Numbered from the stretch's first letter, positions 1 to 6,444 are shown. The stretch: 8,288 nucleotides of DNA from Prevotellaceae bacterium (GCA_031267155.1 JAIRZR010000066.1:1-8288), one strand, 5' to 3'. The notes: a model not told the origin generated them from the sequence alone. Numbers and translations are program-made.

Positions 1-65
1 TTTCCGTTTCTGTTAATTCAACATGTCTCATATTAAATCGTATCAATTATCGTGAAAATATACTC

Positions 66-68
66 TAA
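66..68 (+). other. In-frame TAA separating the upstream open frame from the NTPase-like gene
   Basis: In the frame of the 78-1892 gene, bases 3-65 are open for 21 codons (ending NYRENIL), then comes TAA, three codons, and the ATG. The other two forward frames are closed by stops at 14-16 or 34-36. This fits a longer protein interrupted by a nonsense change or a sequencing error, but 21 codons is too short a run to prove it. Confidence 0.4.
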
Positions 69-77
69 ATATACAAT

Positions 78-1892
78 ATGCCAAATCTTGTTACATTAAT
101 TGTTGTGGATTACTTAATTAATAATACAAAATATCAAGATTTGCTTCTCTTGTTTTTACTATTATATTTTAATTACCGGTGCAATATCTCCAAACTAAAA
201 GATTGTTTGGATTTTATTCCAGCAAAAAACAATTTGGAACAAAATGTTTCTATCCCATTATTATTGGTATTTGATAATATTGATCACATGGAAATAGAGA
301 GTAACAATCATAATTTTCCGGTACAAATAGAATCAGTCGTAACGAATTGTATGCTTTGGCTTAAGAATCACAATTCGATATCACCCATAACGATGGCAAA
401 TTCAATAAGTTGTATATTTTGTCTAAGAGATGCAAATTTTGCATTAGTTAACAGAGCATTAGCTGAAATAATTCAAAAATATGATTACTCATTTTATCCA
501 AGCGAATTAGATAAAATATTTAAACGACGATGTGAAATGGCAAAAAATACAGCTAATGATGTCCGTAAAAATCTACTCGATTATTTTTTTTATGAAGATA
601 ATGATTATACAAGAAACCATTTTCTTCCTCTATTTAATTTTAATTATAGAAAATTAATTGAATTTGTTGAACATTTTAATGTAAACGGATATCTTCACAT
701 AATAGAAAAATTGCCAGAGATATGGGATAATAAAATAGTGATAAGGAGAATCATCTATTATTTACTGATAAGACATCTTCGTAATAATGATTATTTAAAA
801 CTTCCCCTCCTATTGGATGGCATAAATGTACCAGAAGGAAAAGTTGAACACGGAGAAATGAATGCAGCAAGGATAATCTTAACCATAATACATAATATAT
901 CACAATTTTATATTACTGAAAAAGGAGAAGTCGGATATTATGCATCTGTTTCGTTGTATGAATTGTATGAAAAATATAGTAAAATATTTACCAAAGATAA
1001 TGAGAATGGATTATATTTCTTTCAATGCTTATCAACATTGTTCTTATGCCACAAAGATAATTTTTGTCATTTAATTACTCTTCTGAACAAAGAACTATTT
1101 ACTGATAATCTTGGAGAAAATTTTAAAGAAGAAATGAAATCTTTGGAAAAGATTAACCATGATCTTGAGGCAAAATATTCTTTGGCTAAAATAAAACTTC
1201 AAATAAATCCGTCGGGTTTTATATATTTAAATGATATTATGAGACATTATGAATTCTTTTCGATGAAAATAGGAAATAAAGAGCCATTGTTCACTTGTAT
1301 GGATTTAGAGAAAAGAGAAGGAGTATTGCTTCCCACATTTTTGGAAAATATAAAGAATACATATCAAAGAACAAAGCGATGCGTAGATTTGCTAAAAGAG
1401 TTTATTCAAAATTTTCACAGTGGGATAGAAGGATTCGAGCGAAGCAATTATTGTTTTAAATTATATGAACCGGATGACGCTAATCCTGACGATTATAAAG
1501 AAAATCCTCGTTTATATCTCGTAAGAATAATTGATACGCATATTCGATATATTGATAACTTGAGAGGTTATATTCTTAAGACCAATATTTTAAGAAAAAA
1601 GTATCGAGAATCGAAAAGAACGGATAAAATGACAGAACGTGATTTTATGAAAATAGTTAATGACAAAATTGTAGAATATATAGAGCAATATATTTTAATG
1701 CTACAGGGCATTAAAGAAAAAAAATCTTTATTTGATTTTTTCATTGTAAACCTCCAGAATATAAAAAATACTTCAATCGTGGATGAAGATGGAACATATC
1801 ATCATATTCCTATTAATAAAGACAGACTATTAATGAAAACCGAAGATAAAAATTATGGAAACAATTATAGAAATAATAAAGAATATTCCTGA
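78..1892 (+). CDS. Large accessory protein, P-loop-NTPase-like; N-terminal part possibly lost upstream
   Basis: I do not recognise this 604-residue protein by name. Residues 61-69 (LLLVFDNID) look like a Walker B strand ending in acidic residues. Residues 111-118 (SCIFCLRD) resemble the next core strand with a sensor-type arginine, and 142-155 contain a SELDKIFKRR segment as in STAND/AAA-like ATPases. The rest is helical, rich in Lys, Asn, Ile and Tyr, without a recognisable domain. No Walker A is present. The same frame is open from base 3 to a TAA at 66-68, so the ATG at 78 may be only the first methionine after a nonsense mutation in a longer gene starting outside the window. No Shine-Dalgarno sequence precedes the ATG. 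The gene is AT-rich, unlike the genes to the right, which suggests transfer. It overlaps the next gene by 38 nt, implying joint expression. A sensor or regulatory NTPase role is inference; that the frame encodes protein is fairly sure. Confidence 0.7.
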   Translation: MPNLVTLIVVDYLINNTKYQDLLLLFLLLYFNYRCNISKLKDCLDFIPAKNNLEQNVSIPLLLVFDNIDHMEIESNNHNFPVQIESVVTNCMLWLKNHNSISPITMANSISCIFCLRDANFALVNRALAEIIQKYDYSFYPSELDKIFKRRCEMAKNTANDVRKNLLDYFFYEDNDYTRNHFLPLFNFNYRKLIEFVEHFNVNGYLHIIEKLPEIWDNKIVIRRIIYYLLIRHLRNNDYLKLPLLLDGINVPEGKVEHGEMNAARIILTIIHNISQFYITEKGEVGYYASVSLYELYEKYSKIFTKDNENGLYFFQCLSTLFLCHKDNFCHLITLLNKELFTDNLGENFKEEMKSLEKINHDLEAKYSLAKIKLQINPSGFIYLNDIMRHYEFFSMKIGNKEPLFTCMDLEKREGVLLPTFLENIKNTYQRTKRCVDLLKEFIQNFHSGIEGFERSNYCFKLYEPDDANPDDYKENPRLYLVRIIDTHIRYIDNLRGYILKTNILRKKYRESKRTDKMTERDFMKIVNDKIVEYIEQYILMLQGIKEKKSLFDFFIVNLQNIKNTSIVDEDGTYHHIPINKDRLLMKTEDKNYGNNYRNNKEYS

Positions 1893-2346
1893 TAATTTAA
1901 AAAGAAACACTATAGTTTATTTCTATGATCATGTATTAAATGATTTTTGTATAATAAGATGGATTAAGTTTCGTTTGGGAATAGAACCTGAAATATACAA
2001 AAGAGCTAGAGATTTGATAAAATTACGAAAAATAAAGGATGATGTTTCAAAGATAAATTCTTTTAATTATTCTTCGTCAGAATTAAAAAAGGAATTATCT
2101 AAAATAACGGATAATAATACAAAAGAACTGCATATAACGGAGAATGAAAAATATATTGACCTTGCTTTTTATTTAAAACTTACAGAAAAATTAATCAGAA
2201 AGGAAAATCGGAGATTTATACTTACGACTGTTATATCAATACTTGCAATTATTGGCGGAATAATAGGTGCGATAATAGGTGCGACGATTGGAAAGGAAGG
2301 ATTAGTGAAACTTTTTGATATTATAAAATCTTGGATAAGCAATTAG
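1855..2346 (+). CDS. Small single-pass membrane protein with C-terminal glycine zipper
   Basis: This 163-residue protein is not recognised as a named family. Residues 1-119 are charged and mostly helical, with a Lys/Glu-rich stretch at 50-118. The end of this part is basic (KLIRKENRR, 112-120). It is followed by one strongly hydrophobic segment, about 121-146, and a short amphipathic tail (147-163) containing a Trp. The membrane segment carries glycines at 134, 138, 142 and 146, a GxxxGxxxGxxxG zipper of the kind that packs helices in oligomeric membrane proteins. The basic flank suggests that the large N-terminal part is cytoplasmic. The ATG lies 38 nt inside the end of the upstream gene, so translational coupling is likely. 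There is no strong ribosome binding site, and no other ATG start is available near the 5' end. Base composition matches the upstream gene. A membrane effector or partner of the NTPase-like protein is plausible but unproven. Confidence 0.75.
   Translation: METIIEIIKNIPDNLKRNTIVYFYDHVLNDFCIIRWIKFRLGIEPEIYKRARDLIKLRKIKDDVSKINSFNYSSSELKKELSKITDNNTKELHITENEKYIDLAFYLKLTEKLIRKENRRFILTTVISILAIIGGIIGAIIGATIGKEGLVKLFDIIKSWISN
2260..2283 (+). repeat. 12-bp tandem duplication inside the glycine zipper
   Basis: ATAATAGGTGCG occurs twice head to tail (2260-2271 and 2272-2283) within the membrane-segment coding sequence. Each copy encodes one four-residue turn of the GxxxG pattern, so the zipper appears to have lengthened by an in-frame duplication. 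Confidence 0.85.
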
Positions 2347-2381
2347 TGATGCTCTAATAAAAAGCAACTTTCCTCGCTCGA

Positions 2382-2409
2382 CGTAGCCTCCAGACGTCTC
2401 CAGACTACG
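2382..2409. repeat. Nested imperfect palindrome with internal direct repeat
   Basis: Outer arms CGTAG (2382-2386) and CTACG (2405-2409) share their centre of symmetry with an inner perfect palindrome AGACGTCT (2392-2399). The 5-bp spacers between arms do not pair. CTCCAGAC is also directly repeated at 2388-2395 and 2398-2405. The site could be a recombination or protein-binding site, or a remnant of a small repeat element; the sequence does not decide. Confidence 0.5.
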
Positions 2410-2416
2410 CCGTGTT

Positions 2417-2447
2417 AAAAGCAAGGCTCCTGTCGGCTACTGCCTTG
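2417..2447 (-). terminator. Possible weak terminator hairpin downstream of the ispD remnant
   Basis: CAAGGC (2422-2427) pairs with GCCTTG (2442-2447) around a 14-nt loop. Read on the minus strand, the stem is followed directly by CTTTTAAC, a short T run. That fits a weak intrinsic terminator for the minus-strand genes. The large loop and short T tract make it doubtful. Confidence 0.3.
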
Positions 2448-2468
2448 TAAAAGGTGGCGAAAAAAAAT

Positions 2469-2484
2469 AATCCTGTGAATCCTG
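2469..2484. repeat. Short AATCCTG direct repeat of the Bacteroidota intergenic type
   Basis: AATCCTG occurs twice with a 9-bp period (AATCCTGTGAATCCTG). Strings of this sort are, from memory, common between genes in Bacteroidota. Here it lies just after the stop codon of the ispD remnant. No function is assigned. Confidence 0.5.
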
Positions 2485-2486
2485 CT

Positions 2487-2830
2487 TCAGACAGTCATTA
2501 GATTTTTTGCTATTTCCATATCCAGAGGCGTGGTCAGCTTGATATTTTCAACATTACCTTCGACCGACGAGACAGGTATCCGGATTTCTCGACTACCGAA
2601 GCGTCGTCGGTAAAATCTTTCGAATATGACTGTTCGTATGCGCGTAAAAGTATTTCCGAATTAAATAATTGCGTCTGTACTGACCTGTATTTTTCCATGC
2701 TCACCGAAACCCTTTTCTCTTCGTTTTCGAAAAACCTTATCGATTCGTTCAGGGCAATAACCGGAATAGCTGCGCCGCACTGCTCCGCCCTGTCGAAACA
2801 GCGGCTGATGGTTTCCAGCGACACATGCAA
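2487..2830 (-). pseudogene. ispD: ispD remnant (2-C-methyl-D-erythritol 4-phosphate cytidylyltransferase), truncated and frameshifted
   Basis: The minus strand encodes the C-terminal half of IspD, which transfers CMP from CTP to methylerythritol phosphate in the non-mevalonate isoprenoid pathway. From about 2830 one frame gives SLETISRCFDRAEQCGAAIP, then a segment matching the RSVQTPQ region but lacking its proline, then FTDDASVVEKSG. Near 2580 the reading must change frame (one base missing). The other frame continues IPVSSVEG, NIKLTTPLDMEIAKNL and stops with TGA at 2487-2489, exactly as IspD proteins end. The N-terminal nucleotide-binding loop and the VHD region of a normal 220-230 residue enzyme are missing, although a faint FNIFIIFLGKKTR match just upstream might be a relic. 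Three lesions together make this a dead copy. It follows the ygiQ-like gene in the same direction, so it was probably the last gene of that unit. An intact ispD is expected elsewhere. Confidence 0.85.
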
Positions 2831-2862
2831 GCGCGTTTTTTTACCGAGAAAAATAATGAAAA

Positions 2863-2925
2863 TGTTGAAGTCCGCGGTGCGTGTGTTGAAGTCCGAGAAT
2901 CAATTGCTTAAGTCGGCAAATCACA
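2863..2925. repeat. Three degenerate 21-bp tandem repeats
   Basis: Three units start at 2863, 2884 and 2905. They share a core TG-T/C-T-G/T-AAGTC at exact 21-bp spacing. The first two share TGTTGAAGTCCG exactly; the second and third agree at about two thirds of positions, including AATCA. They lie between the ygiQ-like gene and the recognisable ispD fragment. In the plus frame they encode heptads beginning with LKS, but no gene is credible there. They may be a degraded intergenic repeat that replaced the 5' part of ispD. Confidence 0.6.
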
Positions 2926-2938
2926 TGAAAGTATATGT

Positions 2939-2954
2939 TATTTATTTCGCATCC
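2939..2954 (-). repeat. 16-bp repeat copy A, inverted match to 6445-6460
   Basis: Read on the minus strand this is GGATGCGAAATAAATA, identical to the plus-strand sequence at 6445-6460. Both copies lie between genes. Exact 16-mers shared by chance within 8 kb are unlikely, so this is probably a dispersed intergenic repeat. Confidence 0.6.
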
Positions 2955-2959
2955 CTAAG

Positions 2960-2974
2960 TAAAGCGTCGCTTTA
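2960..2974 (-). terminator. Hairpin just downstream of the ygiQ-like gene, possible terminator
   Basis: TAAAGC and GCTTTA pair around a 3-nt loop, 7 nt after the stop codon of the ygiQ-like gene. There is no T tract afterwards, so intrinsic termination would be inefficient. It may only mark a transcript end or an RNA-processing site. Confidence 0.25.
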
Positions 2975-2981
2975 AAGTCAT

Positions 2982-4730
2982 TTACCTCGTACTCCTGAAA
3001 AAATATTCCTGCTGTTTTTTCCGTTCTTCATTTGTTTTGGCGACATGGATTTTTTCGCCGGTATATGGGTCTTTTCCCGTGTAGAACATTGTCGAAGCCA
3101 AAGTCATGGGCGTGGGTGTAAAACTCTGAACCTGTTCCAGTCTGTATCCCATGCGTGACATGGTGGCAGACAGCTGTCTCATGTCGTCTTCCCTGCAGTG
3201 GGGCAATCCCGAGATAAAATAAGGTATCAGCTGCTTTTTATATCCCTTTTGCCTGTTGAGTGCGTCGAAAAACTCTTTCAGCTTTATAAAAAGTCTGAAA
3301 GACGGTTTTCTAACAGAATTTAAAACTTTGCCGGACGTATGTTCGGGAGCCACCTTAAGCCGTCCAGAAACATGATATTCCATCAGCGTTTCGAAATATT
3401 TTTTGCCGCCGCCGTCGATGAATCCTTCGGCGTTCAGAAACATGTCGTACCTTATCCCGCTGCCTATCGACACTTTTTTCACCCCCGGATGCCTGCGCAC
3501 AGCCGAATACAAATCCAGCAGGGGAGCATGATCCATATTCAGGTTCCCGCATATTTTGGGAAACAGGCACGAAGCCCGTCGACAAACCGTGCAGGCGCGC
3601 TTGTTTTTACCTCCCATCCGGTACATGTTCGCCGCAGGACCGCCCAGGTCGGATATGTGACCTTTGAAATCGGGCATATTCACTACTTTATCCAGTTCGC
3701 TTAATATGGATTTATCCGATCTGCTTGCGATGAATTTTCCCTGGTGGGCGGATATTGTGCAAAAGCTGCATCCTCCGAAACATCCTCTGTGTATGCTGAT
3801 TGAATGTTTAATCATCTCAAATGCGGGAACAGTTTTCCCCCTGTAGCGCGGATGCGGCAGGCGTGTGAAGGGCAGACCGTAGATCCTGTCAAGCTCCTCC
3901 GTATCCATGACGGGGCAGGGAGGATTCACGACTACGGTTTTATCGCCGCAATCCTCCAGCAGTCGTTTGGCGGCATAAGCATTGGATTCGGTTTCGATTA
4001 TCCTGAAATTCTCGCCGAACTTGTCCCTGTCTTCAATGCACTGTTCGTAAGAATGCAGATATATGGAGTTTGGCGCATATTTATCCGAGATGTTGCGGGG
4101 AACCGCAAAAGCTATTTGCGGAATATCGTGAATTGCCTCCCTGTTTCCGTTCACAAGACATTCCGCAAGCGAAACGACAGGCTTTTCTCCCTGACCGTAA
4201 ACGATGTAGTCGGCTCCGGAATCGATGAGTATCGAGGGTTTCAGGGCGTCGTCCCAGAAATCGTAATGGCACAGGCGGCGGAGCGAAGCCTCAATCCCTC
4301 CGGCAATAATTGGAATGTCGGGATACAGTTGCTTGAGAATCCGGGAATATACGGTTACTGCACGCTCGGGACGCGCGTTTGCCCTTCCGTCGGGAGTATA
4401 GGCGTCGTCGCTTCTTGTACGCCTGTTGGCTGTATATCTGTTTACCATGCTGTCCATTACCCCCGAATTGACGGCGAAAAAGAGTTTCGGCTGTCCAAGT
4501 TTTTTAAAATCGCGAAGGTCGTCCTGCCAGTTCGGCTGGGGGACAATCGCCACTTTCAATCCCATATTTTCCAGCACGCGGGCAATGACGGCGGTTCCAA
4601 ATGCCGGATGGTCAATATATGCATCTCCCGAAAAAAATATCACATCTGCCTGATCCCAGCCCAAATGCTCCATTTCCTTTTTAGAAGTGGGAAGGTGACC
4701 GGATGGCAAACGGTTTGTGAGGGCAGGCAT
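2982..4730 (-). CDS. YgiQ-family radical SAM protein
   Basis: This 582-residue protein matches the YgiQ family of radical S-adenosylmethionine enzymes. The family's reaction is, to my knowledge, not established. Residues 1-300 form the family's N-terminal region, including VPQPNW (64-69), AVNSGVMDSMVNRYTA (86-101) and the GGIEASLRR segment (144-152). The radical SAM core starts at about 306, with the CxxxCxxC iron-sulphur motif as C317, C321 and C324 inside HRGCFGGCSFC. A second cysteine group, C380, C383, C388 and C394, follows. Further matches are APEHTSG (461-467) and PYFISGLPHC (503-512). E. coli YgiQ is longer (about 740 residues) because of a C-terminal extension; shorter forms like this one are common. 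The ATG lies 38 nt after the atpG stop, in a small repeat, with no Shine-Dalgarno sequence. The long antisense frames over this gene are shadows. Confidence 0.93.
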   Translation of the reverse strand: MPALTNRLPSGHLPTSKKEMEHLGWDQADVIFFSGDAYIDHPAFGTAVIARVLENMGLKVAIVPQPNWQDDLRDFKKLGQPKLFFAVNSGVMDSMVNRYTANRRTRSDDAYTPDGRANARPERAVTVYSRILKQLYPDIPIIAGGIEASLRRLCHYDFWDDALKPSILIDSGADYIVYGQGEKPVVSLAECLVNGNREAIHDIPQIAFAVPRNISDKYAPNSIYLHSYEQCIEDRDKFGENFRIIETESNAYAAKRLLEDCGDKTVVVNPPCPVMDTEELDRIYGLPFTRLPHPRYRGKTVPAFEMIKHSISIHRGCFGGCSFCTISAHQGKFIASRSDKSILSELDKVVNMPDFKGHISDLGGPAANMYRMGGKNKRACTVCRRASCLFPKICGNLNMDHAPLLDLYSAVRRHPGVKKVSIGSGIRYDMFLNAEGFIDGGGKKYFETLMEYHVSGRLKVAPEHTSGKVLNSVRKPSFRLFIKLKEFFDALNRQKGYKKQLIPYFISGLPHCREDDMRQLSATMSRMGYRLEQVQSFTPTPMTLASTMFYTGKDPYTGEKIHVAKTNEERKKQQEYFFRSTR

Positions 4731-4736
4731 TATTGC

Positions 4737-4764
4737 AAGTTAAAAACTAAAAGTTAAAAACTGA
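4737..4764. repeat. 14-bp tandem repeat between atpG and the ygiQ-like gene
   Basis: AAGTTAAAAACTAA (4737-4750) is followed by AAGTTAAAAACTGA (4751-4764). The pattern can be read as alternating heptamers. On the minus strand it reads as runs of TTTTTAACTTTTAG. It fills nearly the whole spacer between the two genes and resembles intergenic repeats I associate with Bacteroidota. It may also carry the ygiQ-like gene's leader. Confidence 0.75.
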
Positions 4765-4768
4765 AAAT

Positions 4769-5632
4769 TCATTTCAGCGCTTCCGAACCGCCGACAATAT
4801 CAATCAGTTCGCCGGTAATTGCGGATTGCCGCATCTTGTTGTACTGGGTGCTCAATTCCCCGAGCAGGTCGTTTGCGTTGTCGGTAGCCGCCTGCATTGC
4901 CGACGAACGGGCGCCGTATTCTGCCGCCAGCGACTCGAGAAATGTTTCGTAGAACGTGAGCTTCACAATCTGGGGCGCAAGAACGCTCACGAGAGTCTGC
5001 CTGTCCGGTTCCATTATGTAGTCGGGATACGAATCCTTATGCCCGTCCCCATTCGTCAGCGGCAGCAGTTTTTTCTCCGAAATATACTGTGTGAGAATGT
5101 TTTTGAAGCGGTTATATATCATTACAACCTCGTCGACTTCCCGGTTCAGATACATTGTGATGATTTTTTCTGCAATTTCCGAAACTCCCGCATATGTCTG
5201 GCGATCATATATTCCGGAGATATTTTCAAGCGCAATACTTTTGTCCTGCGAAAACCCGTCGCAAACCTTTTTGCCGATGGCATACAGCGTGACATTATAC
5301 GATTTCGCGCTGTATTCGTCTATCATTTCGCCGGTTCTTTTTATCACGTTCGAATTGAATGCGCCACACAAGCCCGTGTTTGACGAAAACGAGACAATCA
5401 GCGCTCTTTTTGTGCCGGAATTTTCCGTCATCAGGGGAATATTCGCTTCCGTCATGGAGTTTACAAGATCGTAAAACGTTGACAGTATGCTTTTCTTATA
5501 AAACGAGAAGGAATTTAAAGCGCTCTGGGCTTTATGCAGTTTTGCGGAAGATATCATCCTGTTCACATCGGTTATTTTCAGAGTTGCCGAAACGGAATTT
5601 ATTCTTCCTCTTATTTCTTTTAATGACGCCAT
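4769..5632 (-). CDS. atpG: F1Fo ATP synthase gamma subunit
   Basis: The gamma subunit is the central rotor stalk of F1, turning inside the alpha3beta3 head and coupling it to the membrane ring. At 287 residues the length is normal. The N-terminus MASLKEIRGRINSVSATLKIT is the classic long helix start. SSNTGLCGAFN (about 88-98) is the conserved SSDRGLCGGFN region. The C-terminal helix has ARSSAMQAATDNANDL, YNKMRQSAITGELIDIVGG and the terminal EAL. The usual KITSAMKMVAAAKL reads KITDVNRMISSAKL, a mild divergence. The start codon lies 16 nt after the pepE stop, with no clear Shine-Dalgarno sequence. In most Bacteroidota and other bacteria atpG follows atpA; here its neighbours are pepE and the ygiQ-like gene, so it has been separated from the other ATP synthase genes. 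The reading frame is intact and it is probably the functional copy. Confidence 0.96.
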   Translation of the reverse strand: MASLKEIRGRINSVSATLKITDVNRMISSAKLHKAQSALNSFSFYKKSILSTFYDLVNSMTEANIPLMTENSGTKRALIVSFSSNTGLCGAFNSNVIKRTGEMIDEYSAKSYNVTLYAIGKKVCDGFSQDKSIALENISGIYDRQTYAGVSEIAEKIITMYLNREVDEVVMIYNRFKNILTQYISEKKLLPLTNGDGHKDSYPDYIMEPDRQTLVSVLAPQIVKLTFYETFLESLAAEYGARSSAMQAATDNANDLLGELSTQYNKMRQSAITGELIDIVGGSEALK

Positions 5633-5648
5633 TTTCTATTGATTTATA

Positions 5649-6359
5649 TTATTTTAACAAAAAAATGAAATCCTCTCCGGACTTTACTTCCACGGGTTTC
5701 TGTCCGTTTCTGAAAACCCTGAGGGGCTTATCTCCTATAAGGCTGAGATTCCCGTTCTCAAGCAGCAGAATGCATGTTTCCCTTAATCCTGCGACATACA
5801 TGCCGGGATTGGCTGCAATGTATTCTTCGATGCGCTGTTCTCTTGTTTCTCCCGCATGTCCCTGGGGATGAGTGTCGAGATAATGTGGATTTATCTGGAA
5901 AGGTATCAGCTTGAAGGCTTCGAAACTTTCCGGCTCGACTATGGGCATATCGTTTGTGGTACAGATGCTTGGACAGGCAATGTTCGAGCCGGCGCTCCAT
6001 CCGACATAGGGCGTTCCCCTGCGGACTTTCTCCCTGACAGCGTCCACAATACCCGATTCCCGGACATGCTTCAGCAGATGAAAGGTGTTTCCTCCGCCTA
6101 CGGCAATCGCCTGCGCCGCCATGACAGCCGCAACAGGATCGCTCTCCCTGTGTATCCCCCTTACTTTTATCCCGAATTCATCAAACCGCGATTGAACTTT
6201 TTCAGTATATGCATCGTACGAAAAAGTAACCGCTGCATACGGCACAAAAAGTATTTCCCCAATATTGTCCTTTTCCAGGAATGTTTGTATATGTTTTTTC
6301 GGATAATCCAGATACTCTTCGCCCGGATTTGTCGAGTTGCTTATTAATAATAGTCTCAT
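5649..6359 (-). CDS. pepE: Dipeptidase E (peptidase family S51)
   Basis: Dipeptidase E is a cytoplasmic serine peptidase that splits dipeptides with an N-terminal aspartate. The 236-residue protein is close to the 229 residues of the enterobacterial enzyme. The nucleophile is Ser122 in GWSAGSN. The other expected active-site residues fit as Asp137 in TTNDMP and His159 in INPHYLD, nearly the same numbering as the Salmonella enzyme. VGGGNTFHLL (88-97) is the conserved strand-turn before the catalytic region, and the N-terminus MRLLLISNST is typical. There is no signal peptide. The stop lies 16 nt before atpG in the same direction, so the two may share a transcript. Upstream is a 134-nt gap in which I found no convincing promoter. 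Confidence in the family is high; substrate specificity is taken from the family. Confidence 0.95.
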   Translation of the reverse strand: MRLLLISNSTNPGEEYLDYPKKHIQTFLEKDNIGEILFVPYAAVTFSYDAYTEKVQSRFDEFGIKVRGIHRESDPVAAVMAAQAIAVGGGNTFHLLKHVRESGIVDAVREKVRRGTPYVGWSAGSNIACPSICTTNDMPIVEPESFEAFKLIPFQINPHYLDTHPQGHAGETREQRIEEYIAANPGMYVAGLRETCILLLENGNLSLIGDKPLRVFRNGQKPVEVKSGEDFIFLLK

Positions 6360-6444
6360 TTACACATCAATTTACAAATAAAATTCGCCGCTAAATTAGG
6401 AAAAATTCCAGATATCGAAATTATTTGCCAGGACGGAGGGTGAA

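Larger units (their letters stand above)
2347..2486. other. Gene-free junction between AT-rich cassette and minus-strand chromosomal genes
   Basis: These 140 bases contain no credible coding frame. They separate the plus-strand accessory pair from the ispD remnant on the opposite strand. Base composition changes here from very AT-rich to moderate G+C. The stretch contains a nested palindrome (2382-2409), a hairpin (2422-2447) and a short direct repeat (2469-2484), listed separately. No tRNA or integrase site is recognisable. Confidence 0.6.

Noticed and set aside
2831..2880. FNIFIIFLGKKTR on the minus strand as a relic of the IspD N-terminal nucleotide-binding loop
   Set aside because: The resemblance to the usual LAGGKGTR region is short and imperfect, and the same bases belong to a repeat-rich block. 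Mentioned but not annotated as ispD.
2863..2925. CRISPR-like array
   Set aside because: The units are contiguous, only 21 bp, degenerate and without spacers; no cas genes are present.
2697..2975. 92-codon plus-strand open frame with LKS heptads resembling a coiled coil
   Set aside because: Most of it is antisense to the ispD remnant, and the heptads come from the 21-bp tandem repeat. No support for translation.
3804..4757. 317-codon plus-strand open frame opposite the ygiQ-like gene
   Set aside because: It lies wholly antisense to a well-conserved radical SAM gene, its product looks like no protein family, and it is explained by the codon bias of the real gene.
4826..5383. 185-codon plus-strand open frame opposite atpG
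   Set aside because: It is antisense to an intact, highly conserved gene and has no recognisable protein features.
6375..6382. TTTATTTG on the minus strand, 15 nt before the pepE start, as a Bacteroidota -7 promoter element
   Set aside because: It differs by one base from TAnnTTTG, and there is no TTG at the -33 spacing. AT-rich sequence gives such matches by chance.
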